From contig JAQTYP010000024.1 of the NCBI GenBank assembly GCA_028688235.1, positions 1-14,704 of the forward strand: a DNA stretch of 14,704 nucleotides, written 5' to 3'. Of this stretch, positions 1-6,726 are shown in pieces; within the stretch, counting starts at the first letter, position 1; each line of letters starts with the position of its first letter. Below the pieces are notes generated by a model that was given only the letters and a program-made list of their open reading frames with translations, was not told where the DNA came from and did not search any database. Source of the DNA: Methylomonas sp. GTDB taxonomy: Bacteria > Pseudomonadota > Gammaproteobacteria > Methylococcales > Methylomonadaceae. The position numbers were made by a program, and so were the translations under genes.

Positions 1-143
1 TGCTTCAGAGAGTGTTGTTAGCGCGCGATCAGAAAATTACCTGTCAAAAACAAATGCTTGACAGGATGCGCGAAGAAATGCTCCGCGCCGAGGCTCAACT
101 AGAATTACTCAAAGATGTAATGATGGATAGGGTAATTTTGTAA
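1..143 (+). CDS. C-terminal end of an unidentified protein (5' end outside window)
   Basis: An open frame runs from the left edge (codons from base 3) to a TAA at 141-143, giving about 46 visible residues. It is rich in charged and hydrophobic helix-formers, with segments such as QKQMLDRMREEM and AEAQLELLKDVM, so it probably ends in an amphipathic helix or coiled coil. The stop lies 24 nt before the next gene on the same strand, so the two are probably co-transcribed. The glycosyltransferase next door suggests a polysaccharide-cluster protein, but the family cannot be identified from this tail. Confidence 0.55.
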   Translation, partial: LQRVLLARDQKITCQKQMLDRMREEMLRAEAQLELLKDVMMDRVIL

Positions 144-167
144 CCGACTAGTAGCTGAGGGTTATGC

Positions 168-1472
168 ATGCCGGACATCAGCTTTATCATCCCGCTATTC
201 AATCATCTGAAAGAAACCCGAGCGATGCTCCATTCATTGCTCGGGTCGCTGCCTAAAGATCTGGATTACGAAATACTTTTGGTGGATGATTTTTCCACCG
301 ATGGTACGCGCGATTGGCTCGCAACGTTGAAGCATTCCAGAGTCAGAGTCATATTAAACGCTGTTAATTTAGGTTACGCGAAAAGTAACAATCTGGCCGC
401 TCAACAAGCCCACGGTTCACTGATTGGCTTGCTGAACAATGATTTGTTGTTCGAATCTGGTTGGCTGGAACCGATGCGGATGATATTGGAGCACCCCGCC
501 TTGCGAGCTGGTATTGTCGGCAATGTACAATATCGCGTCGCGGATGGCGGTTTGGATCATGCGGGCATTGATCTTAATTGTAAAGGCCGGTTCGAGCATA
601 TCCAGACGTTGGATGAAGGTGGGTCGAATTACCAACGTGTCTTGGCGGTCACCGGAGCTTGTTTATTGATGCATAAAGCTGACTTTTTGCGTTTCAGTGG
701 ATTTGGCGAAGGTTATTTTAACGGTGGTGAAGACGTCGATTTATGTTTCAAAATGCGTGAAGCCGGCAAGCGCATCTATGTGGCAACCGCCAGTAGAATT
801 AGACATCATGTCAGTTTGAGTCGTGGCGATAATACCTTGCAGAACGAGCGAAACAGTCGGCGGTTGTTTACCCTATGGCGCGATCAAATTAAACAAGCCC
901 TAGTCAACCAATGGTTAAACGCGCTACGGAAGGGGGAAGATACTTACCGACAATGGATCGACGGTGAATTTACGGAATCTTTTTTGCGGACGCCGCAAAC
1001 CGTTGCCTGGATGATGGCAGAAACTATGATCGTGCGGCAGGAGCGCTATTGGTCCAAGCATTTGGACGATATGCAGTCAGATTCTAACGTTCCGTTTAAA
1101 TATTCGGTTAGCGGTTTGCGCTTTGAGGCGGAAAGTCAGGCGCATCGTTTCAAAAAAAGTTTTTGCGTTGTCATTGAAGGGCTAAATTGCATCGACAATT
1201 TTTTTGTCTGCGGGCGTATAGCCAATGGATACTCGCCGGGCGAGTGGGGGCTGAGTATATCTGTCAACGGTTTGCAAAGGAAAACCATGAGCTTGGACAA
1301 TCGGCATGTCAATGCCGGTATCGCAGACCCCGTGATTTTGCCTAATATCGCCAATAAATTCGAAATCGAAGTCGAGTACTTGGGAAGAATGAATAATTCC
1401 GTTCGTGAAAGTGGGCAAGACGTATTGTTGGTGTCTCATCTTGTTGTTGATGGGTGTTTGGCAAGTCTTTGA
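168..1472 (+). CDS. Family 2 (GT-A) glycosyltransferase with C-terminal beta-rich extension
   Basis: This is probably a cytoplasmic, inverting sugar transferase that adds a sugar from a nucleotide-sugar to a surface glycan. The N-terminal 220 residues carry the GT2 pattern: FIIPLFN at the start, VDDFSTDGT (residues 39-47) for nucleotide binding, LLNNDLLF (88-95) at the metal-binding DxD position, and GGEDVDLCFKMREAGK (186-201) containing the acidic acceptor-side residues, followed by RHH. Residues from about 290 to 434 form an extra domain with alternating beta-type segments that I do not recognise. The ATG at 168 is preceded by GAGG (157-160) at a 7-nt spacing. It follows the upstream gene by 24 nt, suggesting an operon. 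The sugar specificity cannot be read from the sequence. The GT2 fold is secure; the acceptor and pathway are inference. Confidence 0.9.
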   Translation: MPDISFIIPLFNHLKETRAMLHSLLGSLPKDLDYEILLVDDFSTDGTRDWLATLKHSRVRVILNAVNLGYAKSNNLAAQQAHGSLIGLLNNDLLFESGWLEPMRMILEHPALRAGIVGNVQYRVADGGLDHAGIDLNCKGRFEHIQTLDEGGSNYQRVLAVTGACLLMHKADFLRFSGFGEGYFNGGEDVDLCFKMREAGKRIYVATASRIRHHVSLSRGDNTLQNERNSRRLFTLWRDQIKQALVNQWLNALRKGEDTYRQWIDGEFTESFLRTPQTVAWMMAETMIVRQERYWSKHLDDMQSDSNVPFKYSVSGLRFEAESQAHRFKKSFCVVIEGLNCIDNFFVCGRIANGYSPGEWGLSISVNGLQRKTMSLDNRHVNAGIADPVILPNIANKFEIEVEYLGRMNNSVRESGQDVLLVSHLVVDGCLASL

Positions 1473-1600
1473 AATTTGCAAATTAAAAGGTCAAAGGGTC
1501 ACGAGCGTCTTCGCTTCGGGATGGTATAAGTTAGGGTCAGGTACGAATTAAATCTCTACGGGTCTTATTCCGCCCGTCACTTGTGGCATATTGGAAATAA

Positions 1601-1622
1601 CGGATGACGCTTTGCTTATCCG
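1601..1622. repeat. Intergenic palindromic repeat (GGATAAGC type)
   Basis: CGGAT at 1601-1605 and ATCCG at 1618-1622 are inverted, with a further G-T and A-T pair inside, giving a 7-bp stem around CGCTTTGC. Its minus strand reads CGGATAAGC, and the flanks (TTGGAAATAA before, CCTTACATTTGGC after) are also partly symmetrical. This resembles dispersed palindromic intergenic repeats common in methanotroph genomes. It lies in the 203-nt gap between the glycosyltransferase and the first 106-bp repeat. That gap also has a perfect 12-bp palindrome, AATTTGCAAATT, at 1473-1484, and shows no gene. Confidence 0.5.
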
Positions 1623-1675
1623 CCTTACATTTGGCAATATAGTGTGAAAAAAGGCAACGCTTATAAGTTCTGGAA

Positions 1676-1781
1676 AAGTAAGTATTCAGACCCCTACCAG
1701 AATTTGTGTTGACCATAACGACAAAACAATGGGTTACGGATGCGAGGCACCCAAAAATGGGGAGGGGTCTGAATGCTTACC
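1676..1781. repeat. MITE-like 106-bp repeat, left copy
   Basis: Identical base for base to 2511-2616. The ends are imperfect terminal inverted repeats: ATTCAGACCCCT at 1684-1695 is exactly complementary to AGGGGTCTGAAT at 1763-1774. The match extends outward through GTAAG/CTTAC with one mismatch. A short, transposase-free, inverted-end repeat fits a MITE derived from an insertion sequence I cannot name. The inner right end carries GGGGAGGGG just before an ATG, a ready-made ribosome binding site. Confidence 0.7.
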
Positions 1782-1799
1782 TGGAAAAATTTCACATGA
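1773..1799 (+). promoter_or_regulatory. MITE-supplied ribosome binding site and 8-codon leader ORF coupled to hepT
   Basis: GGGGAGGGG (1759-1767) sits 5 nt before an ATG at 1773, still within the repeat. The resulting frame encodes eight residues (MLTWKNFT) and stops with a TGA at 1797-1799. That stop overlaps the hepT ATG (1796-1798) as ATGA. hepT itself has only a weak GGA upstream, so ribosomes ending on the leader could re-initiate on hepT. Sequence and overlap are seen; coupling is inference. Confidence 0.4.
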
Positions 1800-2203
1800 C
1801 AGCTCAGGATATACGTTGGCAGCAACGGTTTCAAAACTATAAAAAAGCATTATCTCAATTGACTCAAGCGCTTGAACAGTATGATGAGACTGCGGAAGCT
1901 TTAATTAAAGAAGGTATTTTACAAAGGTTTGAGTTTACCCATGAGTTGGCCTGGAAAGTTATGAAAGACTTTTTAGAATATGAAGGCTATCAGAATATTA
2001 CCGGGTCACGTAGCGCCAGTCGTTTGGCTTTTTCAATAGATTTATTGGATGACGGGCAGGTGTGGATGGATATGATAGAAAGTCGGAATCGAACGGTACA
2101 TACCTATGATGAAACGGTACTGGAGCAGGAGTTTGCCAAGGTACAAGATCTTTATGCGTCGGCATTAGTGGCTTTTGCGCACAAAATGAATGGTTTGTTA
2201 TGA
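1796..2203 (+). CDS. hepT: HepT-like HEPN toxin RNase (HEPN/MNT toxin-antitoxin system)
   Basis: A 135-residue all-helical protein of the 'nucleotidyltransferase substrate-binding' HI0074/HepT family. It is expected to be a dimeric RNase toxin whose partner silences it by AMPylation. The HEPN signature R-x4-H-x-Y is intact as RNRTVHTY (R97, H102, Y104), with the catalytic Arg/His and the tyrosine that MntA modifies in the characterised Shewanella system. The preceding segment GSRSASRLAF and the LQRFEFTHELAWK block are also typical. The frame is open back to 1706 through the MITE, but the family's usual length and the N-terminal sequence favour the ATG at 1796. It overlaps mntA by 4 nt (ATGA), the standard order and coupling. 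Family assignment is firm; activity is inferred. Confidence 0.88.
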   Translation: MTAQDIRWQQRFQNYKKALSQLTQALEQYDETAEALIKEGILQRFEFTHELAWKVMKDFLEYEGYQNITGSRSASRLAFSIDLLDDGQVWMDMIESRNRTVHTYDETVLEQEFAKVQDLYASALVAFAHKMNGLL

Positions 2204-2505
2204 GTTTCGGTTTAACCGAGCAGACGTTGCAGTCAATGTGGCAGGTGTTTAGGCAATATCCTGAAATCGATCAAGTGTTAATCTACGGCTCTCGCGCTAA
2301 AGGTAACTTTCGTAAGGGGTCGGATATCGATTTAAGCTTATTGGGGATTGAGCTTTCAGAGAAACTGTTAAGTGCTGTTGCTCGACAGTTGGATGAACTT
2401 AATATGCCTTATCTTATTGATATTTCTATATATGATCAGTTGCAATCGGCGGAGCTTAAATCACATATTGATCGTATGGGTCAGATTTTCTATCGAAAAG
2501 ATTAG
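2200..2505 (+). CDS. mntA: MntA-like minimal nucleotidyltransferase antitoxin
   Basis: A 101-residue minimal nucleotidyltransferase (MNT, pol-beta fold). The hallmark GS-x10-D-x-D is complete: G30-S31, then D42 and D44 in YGSRAKGNFRKGSDIDLS. In the known HepT/MntA pairs this enzyme transfers AMP from ATP to the HEPN tyrosine and so neutralises the toxin. A third acidic residue is plausibly in YLIDISIYD near residues 90-95 of the fold's last strand. There is no own Shine-Dalgarno sequence; translation is probably coupled through the ATGA overlap with hepT. The stop lies 5 nt before the right MITE copy, so the pair occupies almost all the space between the repeats. Confidence 0.88.
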   Translation: MSFGLTEQTLQSMWQVFRQYPEIDQVLIYGSRAKGNFRKGSDIDLSLLGIELSEKLLSAVARQLDELNMPYLIDISIYDQLQSAELKSHIDRMGQIFYRKD

Positions 2506-2510
2506 TTCAT

Positions 2511-2616
2511 AAGTAAGTATTCAGACCCCTACCAGAATTTGTGTTGACCATAACGACAAAACAATGGGTTACGGATGCGAGGCACCCAAAAATGGGGAGG
2601 GGTCTGAATGCTTACC
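2511..2616. repeat. MITE-like 106-bp repeat, right copy
   Basis: Perfect copy of 1676-1781 in direct orientation, with the same inverted ends. The complete identity over 106 bp suggests recent duplication or ongoing gene conversion. It runs straight into the middle of a methyltransferase reading frame, and because the repeat is open in that frame it makes an in-frame fusion (start-like GTG at 2541) of about 25 repeat-encoded residues. Confidence 0.7.
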
Positions 2617-3221
2617 AGGCATTTTATCGTTTCGATGGCGAGTTTCTGGATTTTCCGGAAAAATCTTTCGATAGGATTTTTGTCAATGATGCGTTTCATC
2701 ATATTCCCAATGTTGAAACGGTTCTGAAAGAGTTTAATCGGATTTTGAAGGACGATGGAATAATTGGAATGTCTGAACCTGGAAGAAATCATTCTCAGAC
2801 TGAATCGTCCCAGTATGAAATGAGGGTTTATAACGTCATTGAAAATGATTTTGTTATTGAGGATGTTTGGAGTAAGGCGCAGTTGTCAGGGTTTCAAGAA
2901 ATTGAAATTTGTCCTGTTCTCAGGAATTCATATTTGTCTTTTGATGAATATATTGAATGTACTTCGGGAAGAGTGCCTTCAGTTGTTACAAAGTCGCTGA
3001 TACAGGATACGATTAATCACTCTATTTTCTTTCTGTATAAAAATAGTGCAAAAAAAGCGCCTGCGGTTAAAGTGTTTTCTCGTGATGAGTTCAATGAAGT
3101 CTTTTATTTTCAGAAATATCCTGAGATAGCATTGGCGGTGGCTAAAGGTCAGTTTGCCGACGGGTGGCAGCATTATGAACTTCATGGCCGTATGGAAGGG
3201 CGCCTTGGAAAGCCGTCTTGA
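2616..3221 (+). pseudogene. 5'-truncated SAM-dependent methyltransferase, beheaded at the MITE
   Basis: The first recognisable residues match the middle of a class I (Methyltransf_11-like) enzyme: FDRIFVNDAFHHIPN (motif for the strand-4 acidic/His region) and VLKEFNRILKDDGIIGMSEPG (post-motif region). The glycine-rich SAM-binding motif I and everything before it are missing; in their place is the MITE. The C-terminal 45 residues (FNEVFYFQKYPEIALAVAKG, HYELHGRMEGR) form a short repeat-type module often found in glycan-related and secreted proteins. The frame is otherwise intact to TGA 3219-3221, so the damage may be recent. It overlaps the next glycosyltransferase start by 4 nt (TTGA). A fusion product starting in the MITE could be translated but should lack SAM binding. 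Confidence 0.7.
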
Positions 3222-4849
3222 ATATAGCGCTTGCCAATAATTTGCCGATGACTATTTTAAGCAAGCCAAAATCGATTGCATTTGAACTGCAAACTTTTAT
3301 TCTTAATATTCGTCCGGATTTAAGGAAGCTGGGATTTGATTTAGCCGATCGCCGCATACATTTTCTGGCCTGGCTTGTTACGTCCGGCACAAAAGAATAT
3401 CGGGCCGTTATGGAAGATCCCGGTTTTTTACAATTGTTATCGCCTAAACAATCGAATAAACAAAATCAATTAACCCCGCTGCAAACTTTGATTTTCTTGA
3501 TGCGTCCGGATGTTCAATCGGCTTTTCCCTTACCGTCTCAAATTAACGGATTCTTGCAGTGGTTTTATACCTATGGCGTGGAGGAATGCGGTTATTGGCC
3601 TTTTTTGTCCGATGCCGAAAAACGTCTGGTTCTCGAACAGTCGGAACCTTGGGGTTCGCGCCTTAAAAAGGTCATTTTGGATCTGGTGCCGCCACAAGCC
3701 ATCAAAACCCCGTTGGCTCAACGGCCTTTCGGCGTCAATTTGATTGGTTATGCTTTTGGTCAACTGGGCATTGGGGAAGATGCCAGAATGGCAGCCCGAT
3801 CTTTGCTGGCAGTCGATGTGCCGATGACGATGCTGAATTTTCCACCGGGATCGGACATTCCTCAAAACGACCGCAGCATGGCGGCACATGTCTCGGAGCA
3901 TGGCGATTTTGCCTTTAATCTCTTTTGCATGACGGCGGAAGAAAACGGCCGTTTTTACGCGGAACGCGGCCGATCGCAGTTTTTGGATCGCTATAACATC
4001 GGTTATTGGCCCTGGGAGCTGAGCCAATGGCCGGCAGAATGGGAGATGCTGCTGGATTTGGTGGATGAAGTATGGGTTTCGACCAAGCACACTTACGATG
4101 CGTTAGCGCCAATTTGCACCAAGCCATTGTTCATCATGCCGATGGCTGTGGCGCTAGGGTCCGTCACAAGCTACGCTTCTCGTACCAAAGCGCGGATGCA
4201 TTTCGGCTTGCCCACCGCCGCCAAATTGTTTTGTTTTGCTTTTGATCTAAAGTCCTCGGTCGAACGCAAAAATCCGCAAGCTTGCGTGGACGCTTTTCTT
4301 GCTGCTTTTCCCAGAGTAGCGTTTTCCGCAGATGCTATTGGTTTGGTCATCAAGGTACATAAGCCAACCCAGCGCAACCGGGCCTGGGAGAAATTGAAAC
4401 GGTTGGCGGCCGAAGACGATCGTATCCACATCATTGAAAACACGTTGTCTCGCCCGGATTTATTGGCGTTGTATAAAGCATGCGACTGTTTTGTCTCGCT
4501 TCATCGTGCCGAAGGTTTTGGTCGAGGACTGGCGGAAGCATTGCAACTGGGATTGCACGTCATCGCCACCGGTTATTCCGGTAACGTGGATTTCTGTAAG
4601 CCATCCTATGCCGATTTAGTGCGTCATCGGTTAATCAAGGTGCGCAAGAATCAATACCCTCATGCCGCCGGTCAGGTTTGGGCCGAGCCCGACGTGGAAC
4701 ACGCGGCGGAGTTGATGCGCAATTTTGTTCTACATCCTCCTAGAAGTAAGCGCAAAGAAGGTTGGCAGGAATTCTCGACGGAAGTGATTGGCGAGCGGTA
4801 TCGATACCGGTTGGAGCAGATTCATGACCAAATCATGCAATCGGGTTGA
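3218..4849 (+). CDS. GT-B glycosyltransferase (GT4-like) with two N-terminal tandem repeats
   Basis: A 543-residue protein. The C-terminal catalytic half has the retaining GT4 nucleotide-sugar site: HRAEGFGRGLAEALQLG, with E432 and E440 forming the E-x7-E motif, then VIATGYSGNVDF. The acceptor-side half begins at GVNLIGYAFGQLGIGEDAR (172-190). Residues 24-70 and 88-133 are two copies of one module: LQT, then RPD 8 residues later, then FLxW about 20 residues after that, then a G. Start choice: TTG at 3218 has GGAAAG at 3207-3212 and overlaps the upstream stop (TTGA); an ATG at 3248 is possible but has no ribosome site. It probably adds a sugar to a surface polysaccharide in the cytoplasm. The specific linkage is unknown. 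Confidence 0.85.
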   Translation: MNIALANNLPMTILSKPKSIAFELQTFILNIRPDLRKLGFDLADRRIHFLAWLVTSGTKEYRAVMEDPGFLQLLSPKQSNKQNQLTPLQTLIFLMRPDVQSAFPLPSQINGFLQWFYTYGVEECGYWPFLSDAEKRLVLEQSEPWGSRLKKVILDLVPPQAIKTPLAQRPFGVNLIGYAFGQLGIGEDARMAARSLLAVDVPMTMLNFPPGSDIPQNDRSMAAHVSEHGDFAFNLFCMTAEENGRFYAERGRSQFLDRYNIGYWPWELSQWPAEWEMLLDLVDEVWVSTKHTYDALAPICTKPLFIMPMAVALGSVTSYASRTKARMHFGLPTAAKLFCFAFDLKSSVERKNPQACVDAFLAAFPRVAFSADAIGLVIKVHKPTQRNRAWEKLKRLAAEDDRIHIIENTLSRPDLLALYKACDCFVSLHRAEGFGRGLAEALQLGLHVIATGYSGNVDFCKPSYADLVRHRLIKVRKNQYPHAAGQVWAEPDVEHAAELMRNFVLHPPRSKRKEGWQEFSTEVIGERYRYRLEQIHDQIMQSG

Positions 4850-4887
4850 CACGCAACCACTCTTTACTACTAAAGTTTCGGAGTTCA

Positions 4888-5268
4888 TTATGACTGGCAT
4901 AGCGCTGGGTTGTCGTTGATTTCCAAGGCTTCAAGCCGTAATGTTCTGGCGTCAAGTTGAAGGACTTGAACAAACCAGCATTGTATGTGCGCATCAATGG
5001 CTTCCATCACCATAAACCCCAAAGTGGTCCGCCAAAGCTTTTGCCAGGGCAGTGTTGAAGACGCCATGAAGGGATAAAAGCGTTTCTTTTTGATCGCGAT
5101 CCGAAACAAAGCCTCAAGACACCGCAGGCAATTGGACGTCATTGATGACGTAAAGGGTACGATGATAACCAGCAGCGTATAAGCCAATAAGGCGGCGCGT
5201 TCTTGGCCGAGTGCGGTGTCGGAAAAATGGGCTTGGAGCGGGCGTAGCAGGTCGCGTAAAATGAACAT
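4888..5268 (-). pseudogene. Remnant of an IS4-like transposase, N-terminal part
   Basis: From an ATG at 5268 the frame reads FILRDLLRPLQAHFSDTALG, then YTLLVIIVPFTSS, then FYPFMASSTLPWQKLW. I recognise this as the start of a DDE transposase found in many copies in gammaproteobacterial genomes. Similarity fades after LWRTTLGFM, about 85 residues in, before any DDE catalytic residue would occur; the last 40 residues are unrelated or frame-shifted. The frame is open to a TTG at 5322. No inverted ends are recognisable. The surrounding 4850-4887 and 5323-5398 hold no gene that I can see. The family name is from memory and should be treated as tentative. Confidence 0.5.
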
Positions 5269-5474
5269 GAATAAGGCTGGTTTGGTCGTATAATCAAAGA
5301 CTTGGAAACTTATATTATACAACAGGGCCGCACCTTATTCATCATTAACTGATTGTTTTTAAAGTAAAAAGACATCAATCAGCACGACACATTAGATAGT
5401 GCTAGTATTTCTGTGCGGGAAAAATTGGGAAACTTCAGTTGAAATGAAACTGTGGCAAGATATTCAACTCATTG

Positions 5475-5491
5475 AAGGAGAAAACCAAATG
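5475..5491 (+). promoter_or_regulatory. Strong Shine-Dalgarno and ATG inside an rpn gene remnant
   Basis: AAGGAG (5475-5480) lies 8 nt before the ATG at 5489-5491 (Met-Pro-Tyr). It is embedded in sequence that still codes, in frame, for the preceding part of the Rpn protein, so it was an internal start site in the ancestral full-length gene. Confidence 0.6.
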
Positions 5492-5731
5492 CCCTACGTT
5501 ACCAGCGTCGAACGACTTGCAACTCAACGAGGTGTGCAACAGGGTATGCAAAAAGAATGTCTTGCATTAGTCATCCGGCAATTGCGCCGCAAATTTGGCC
5601 TGCAGCCCTCCCTGGAAACTGCTTTGGCCCAATTGAATACACAGTCCTTAGCCGAATTGGAAGAATTGGCTGATGCACTATTGGATTTTCAAGACATCGG
5701 CGATCTCTTGAAATGGATGGATAAAGCGTAA
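5489..5731 (+). CDS. Small DUF4351-type C-terminal Rpn fragment (possible RpnS-like protein)
   Basis: An 80-residue protein starting MPYVTSVERLATQRG, followed by a Q/G-rich helix (GVQQGMQKE) and a DUF4351-like C-terminus: LRRKFGLQPSLETALAQLNT, then LAELEELADALLDFQDIGDLL. In full-length Rpn/PDDEXK_2 'putative transposase' proteins, the stretch before MPYVTS follows the nuclease domain. Here the frame extends upstream only to 5396 (KLWQDIQLIEGENQ), so the nuclease is gone. The ATG at 5489 has an excellent Shine-Dalgarno sequence. In E. coli, Rpn genes are known to make a small C-terminal protein from an internal start that inhibits the full-length toxin. This fragment may therefore still be expressed, or it may be inert debris. 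Confidence 0.6.
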   Translation: MPYVTSVERLATQRGVQQGMQKECLALVIRQLRRKFGLQPSLETALAQLNTQSLAELEELADALLDFQDIGDLLKWMDKA

Positions 5732-5820
5732 ACTGTTCAGGCTTTATGCAAAAAGATGTCGATACAAGCAATAACACACTCAATCGCCCCAGTAAAACCA
5801 AGCTCAAGGGCTAATACACT

Positions 5821-6726
5821 ATGTGCAAAATAAACCCTCGCGTCGATTTTGCTTTTAAAAAATTATTCGGCAGCGAAGAAAACAAGGATTTATTGATTTC
5901 CTTGATCAACGCTATCGTGTCCGAGGAAGATCAAGTTGCCGAGGTGGAGCTTAAAAATCCTTACAATCTGGCTGATTATAGAGCCGGGAAAATCTCCATT
6001 TTGGACATCAAAGCTAAAAGTCTGCAAGGACGTTGGTTTAACGTGGAAATGCAAATTAGCGAAGACTACAACTTCGACAAGCGGGCGATTTATTATTGGG
6101 CCAAGCTAGTCACTGAACAGCTCAGCGAAGGCATGATGTTCAAAGAGTTGCAAAAAACCATCAGCATCAATATTTTGGACTTCAACTTTATTCCCGATAC
6201 ACCAGAGTTTCACAATTGCTACAAAATCATTAACACCGCCACCGGTCATGATGACAAGCTGCACGACATCTTCGAGCTGCATTACATCGAACTGAAAAAA
6301 TTTAGCACAGCCCCCGACCAAATCACCACGGCGCTAGACCGCTGGAGCACCTTTTTAACTCAGGCGCACAAACTTGATAAAAACCACGTACCCGACGAAC
6401 TAAACAGCGATTCGGCCATCGTCAAAGCAATCTCGGCGGTAGATCGTATGTTTGACGAAGATGAACGCACGACGTACGAAACCCGCATGCAAGCCTTGGC
6501 CGATGTGGAAAGCAAAATCGCCTCGGCGGAGCAAAAAGGGTTGGAGCAAGGGTTAGAGTTAGGTTTGGAAAAGGGTAGAGAAGAAGGTAAAGAAGAAGGC
6601 AGTCAGGAAGCCGCCAGAGCTATTGCGCTCAATTTACTGAGTAAAGGCATTGATAAGACGACAATTGTCGAGGTCACTGGATTGCCAGAAGCGGTCATTG
6701 AGGATTGGACAAGCAATCGGAATTAA
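5821..6726 (+). CDS. Rpn-family PD-(D/E)XK nuclease (putative transposase)
   Basis: A complete 301-residue Rpn/PDDEXK_2 protein. It opens with the typical NPRVDFAFKKLFGSEENKDLL. The nuclease core is SILDIKAKSLQGRWFNVEMQI, with D62, E76 and Q78 as the D...ExQ catalytic set. The C-terminal third contains a charged G-E-rich run (residues 239-261, GLEQGLELGLEKG onwards), probably a coiled coil, and ends with a short helix-turn-helix-like segment (LLSKGIDKTTIVEVTGLPEAV). Rpn proteins are DNA endonucleases that promote recombination and in E. coli act as toxic antiphage factors. The ATG at 5821 has AAGGG at 5806-5810. A possible internal start, Met223 (ATG 6487), has no obvious Shine-Dalgarno sequence. 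The C-terminus differs from that of the DUF4351 fragment upstream, so the two come from different rpn subtypes. Confidence 0.85.
   Translation: MCKINPRVDFAFKKLFGSEENKDLLISLINAIVSEEDQVAEVELKNPYNLADYRAGKISILDIKAKSLQGRWFNVEMQISEDYNFDKRAIYYWAKLVTEQLSEGMMFKELQKTISINILDFNFIPDTPEFHNCYKIINTATGHDDKLHDIFELHYIELKKFSTAPDQITTALDRWSTFLTQAHKLDKNHVPDELNSDSAIVKAISAVDRMFDEDERTTYETRMQALADVESKIASAEQKGLEQGLELGLEKGREEGKEEGSQEAARAIALNLLSKGIDKTTIVEVTGLPEAVIEDWTSNRN

Larger units (their letters stand above)
1676..2616. mobile_element. Putative composite cassette: hepT-mntA between two identical MITE-like repeats
   Basis: Two perfect 106-bp direct repeats (1676-1781 and 2511-2616) bracket only the HepT/MntA pair, and the right copy abuts a beheaded methyltransferase gene. 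This is the layout expected if the toxin-antitoxin pair moved as a unit bounded by the repeats, or was captured between two insertions. No transposase lies inside, so movement would need one supplied in trans. No target-site duplication is evident outside the two repeats. The repeat structure is seen directly; mobility is inference. Confidence 0.5.

Noticed and set aside
1709..1740. Possible promoter in the repeat (TTGACC with a downstream hexamer)
   Set aside because: The hexamer at a 17-bp spacing (GGTTAC) is a poor -10 box, so there is no convincing support.
1706..1795. N-terminal extension of hepT and, at 2541, of the methyltransferase fragment
   Set aside because: Both extensions are the same MITE sequence read through. 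HepT relatives start near the ATG at 1796, and no ribosome site precedes the GTG.
3530..4090. 186-codon minus-strand open frame
   Set aside because: It lies wholly within the GT-B glycosyltransferase and shows no domain or start signal.
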